Below are positions 31,855-33,246 of a stretch of DNA of 33,246 nucleotides, piece after piece. The notes under the pieces were generated by a model that made no database searches, was not told the origin of the DNA, and saw only the letters and a program-made list of their open reading frames with translations. Each line of letters starts with the position of its first letter. Position 1 is the stretch's first letter. The DNA is taken from positions 1-33,246 of the forward strand of contig CABRDB010000033.1 in NCBI GenBank assembly GCA_902469555.1. The letters are read 5' to 3'. This stretch comes from an uncultured Collinsella sp. GTDB taxonomy: Bacteria; Actinomycetota; Coriobacteriia; Coriobacteriales; Coriobacteriaceae. A program made the translations under genes and the position numbers.

Positions 31855-32577
31855 ATGATCAAGAAGGTCATGGAGGACTACAAGGTCCTGTTGCGGAGCA
31901 TTCCCGCGGCAACGGTTTCGCTGTTTTTCGTGAGCGTCATCATGATGAACCTGCTGGCCAACAAGGAGCTTATCAGCCTGCCGTATCTGGCGCTCGACTG
32001 TGGCTTTGTGGTGAGCTGGGTTTCGTTTTTGTGCCAGGACATGATCTGCAAGCGCTTTGGCGCCAAGGCATCCATCAAAATCTCTATCCTCGCGCTGCTG
32101 GTTAACCTGGCTGTGAGCCTGTGCTTTTGGGCATGCTCGCTCACGCCCGGCATGTGGGGCGCGTACTACGATACGGGCATGATCGAGGTCAACAATGCCC
32201 TTAACGCCACCATCGGCGGCACCTGGTACGTGGTGCTGGGCTCTTCGCTGGCAATGCTCGTCTCTGCTGTGGTTAACTCCACGCTCAACCAGTCGCTCGG
32301 CCGTATGCTCAAAAAGAATAACTTTGCGAGCTTCGCCTTCCGCTCCTATGTGTCTACGGGCGTTGGCCAGTTTGTCGACAACCTGGTCTTTGCCATTGTG
32401 GTGAGCCACACGTTCTTTGGTTGGACCTGGGTACAGGTCCTTATGTGCTCGCTGACCGGCGCTGTTGCCGAGCTGCTGTGCGAGGTCTTCCTGAGCCCCG
32501 TGGGTTACAAGGTCGTGCGTGGCTGGGAGCGTGAGAATGTGGGCGCCGAGTACCTCGAGCGCCACGCAACCGCTTAA
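31855..32577 (+). CDS. VUT-family (YhhQ-like) probable queuosine-precursor transporter
   Basis: 240 residues from the ATG at 31855, with AAAGGAG six to seven bases ahead. About six hydrophobic helices are visible, with the family-like features KVLLRSIPAATVSLFFVSVIMMNLLANKE at the start (quoted part: SLFFVSVIMMNLLANKE), CQDMICKRFGAKASIK in a cytoplasmic loop and FRSYVSTGVGQFVDNLVF, which matches the YhhQ segment ending in QxxDxxxF. VUT/YhhQ proteins import queuosine precursors such as preQ0 and preQ1. The leader contains a possible preQ1 riboswitch, which supports that role. The SDR gene follows after nine bases. Confidence 0.8.
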   Translation: MIKKVMEDYKVLLRSIPAATVSLFFVSVIMMNLLANKELISLPYLALDCGFVVSWVSFLCQDMICKRFGAKASIKISILALLVNLAVSLCFWACSLTPGMWGAYYDTGMIEVNNALNATIGGTWYVVLGSSLAMLVSAVVNSTLNQSLGRMLKKNNFASFAFRSYVSTGVGQFVDNLVFAIVVSHTFFGWTWVQVLMCSLTGAVAELLCEVFLSPVGYKVVRGWERENVGAEYLERHATA

Positions 32578-32586
32578 GGAGCAACT

Positions 32587-33246
32587 ATGCGGGTTTTGAT
32601 CACGGGCGCTTCGGGCGGCATCGGAGCTGCGTGCGTGCAGCGCTTTTTAGACGAGGGCCACGAGGTCGTGGGCTTTGATCTGCTGCCGGCGGCGGTCGAG
32701 CACGAGCACTATCGCCATCTGATCGTCGATGTCCGCGAGCCGGACGCGTTTCCGGACGACCTTGAGCCTCAGGTAATCGTGAACGTTGCCGGTGTGCAGG
32801 ATTCGGCTGACGACATCGCTGCCAACCTGTGTGGCACCATCAACGTGACTGAGCGCTATGCCTTTGTGGGGGAGGGGCTTGCCGCCAAGCCGGCGCCGGC
32901 TATCAAATCCGTGGTTAATGTGGGCTCGGCGAGTGGGCATACGGGATCGGAGTTTCCCGCCTATGCTGCCAGCAAGGGCGGCGTTATCGCCTACACCAAA
33001 AACCTTGCAAACCGTCTGGCGCCGCAGGCCATCGCCAACAGTGTGGACCCGGGCGGCGTGATCACGCCGCTCAACCGTTGCGTGATGGAAGATGAGCGCC
33101 TGTGGAACCAAATTATGGAGCTCACACCGCTCAAGCGCTGGGCCACTGCCCAAGAGATCGCCGAGTGGATCTACTTTGTGGGCGTGACCAATCGGTTTAT
33201 GACCGGGCAGAGCCTGCTGATCGATGGCGGCGAGGCCGGCCGCACC
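32587..33246 (+). CDS. SDR-family oxidoreductase (3' end outside window)
   Basis: 220 residues are visible and the frame runs off the right edge. The ATG at 32587 follows AAGGAG, which overlaps the stop of the transporter gene nine bases earlier. A short-chain dehydrogenase: cofactor loop TGASGGIG, NVAGVQ strand with the Asn-Ala-Gly motif, catalytic Ser in VVNVGSASG, the YxxxK pair in YAASKGG, the PGGVITP loop and LIDGGEAG near the usual C-terminus, so few residues are missing. Slightly short NAD(P)-binding start without a long N-terminal extension. The substrate is unknown; coupling to a queuosine-type transporter may be incidental. Confidence 0.88.
   Translation, partial: MRVLITGASGGIGAACVQRFLDEGHEVVGFDLLPAAVEHEHYRHLIVDVREPDAFPDDLEPQVIVNVAGVQDSADDIAANLCGTINVTERYAFVGEGLAAKPAPAIKSVVNVGSASGHTGSEFPAYAASKGGVIAYTKNLANRLAPQAIANSVDPGGVITPLNRCVMEDERLWNQIMELTPLKRWATAQEIAEWIYFVGVTNRFMTGQSLLIDGGEAGRT

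Overview
The window looks like a chromosomal segment of a Collinsella-like coriobacterium (Actinomycetota, class Coriobacteriia). That reading rests on G+C-rich coding sequence with strong AAGGAG-type ribosome binding sites, on the gene content (a CD1871A-type CXXC protein with a polyferredoxin, an EFR1-type flavodoxin/ferredoxin, a very large fused ATPase-permease, hybrid histidine kinases carrying solute-binding sensors), and on several families of palindromic intergenic repeats. The genus is inferred from overall resemblance; no search was run.

Layout. Positions 1-2524 are a patchwork: the end of a DUF1700-like membrane protein, a small anchored protein, an ABC ATPase cut off just after its Q-loop, a bacterial PH-domain protein with a 37-residue companion, an unrecognised fragment, and an arginase-family fragment that has lost metal ligands. 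Positions 2525-6469 hold a two-component system (minus strand) divergent from a three-gene redox operon: a one-helix CXXC protein, a membrane polyferredoxin and a thioredoxin-fold lipoprotein. Positions 6723-9977 encode one 1084-residue fused ABC ATPase/permease. Positions 10250-16288 carry an unknown membrane protein, a tRNA-dihydrouridine synthase, a glutaredoxin, an XRE/zinc-ribbon/TipAS regulator, trmO and a MalY/PatB-type aminotransferase.

Positions 16433-22881 hold two solute-sensing phosphorelay kinases in different formats: a lipoprotein binding protein translationally coupled to a hybrid kinase, and, after a flavin-binding oxidoreductase-like gene, a single polypeptide with two binding domains fused to kinase and receiver. 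Positions 23135-27264 hold a two-helix potassium-type channel, a LOG-family protein, a ClC-type chloride channel, an EFR1 flavodoxin/ferredoxin and an EamA transporter. Positions 27714-29694 are a GntR-controlled ABC exporter operon with a clear promoter/operator. Positions 30085-33246 hold prfC, a VUT-family transporter behind a candidate preQ1-I-like riboswitch, and an SDR oxidoreductase that runs off the right edge.

The most interesting material is the CXXC-protein/polyferredoxin/thioredoxin operon, three copies of a roughly 180-bp palindromic element whose outer arms differ between copies but stay self-complementary, a tandem double hairpin at 29797-29945, and the candidate riboswitch at 31799-31848. 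No tRNA, rRNA, CRISPR array, transposase or prophage gene was seen.
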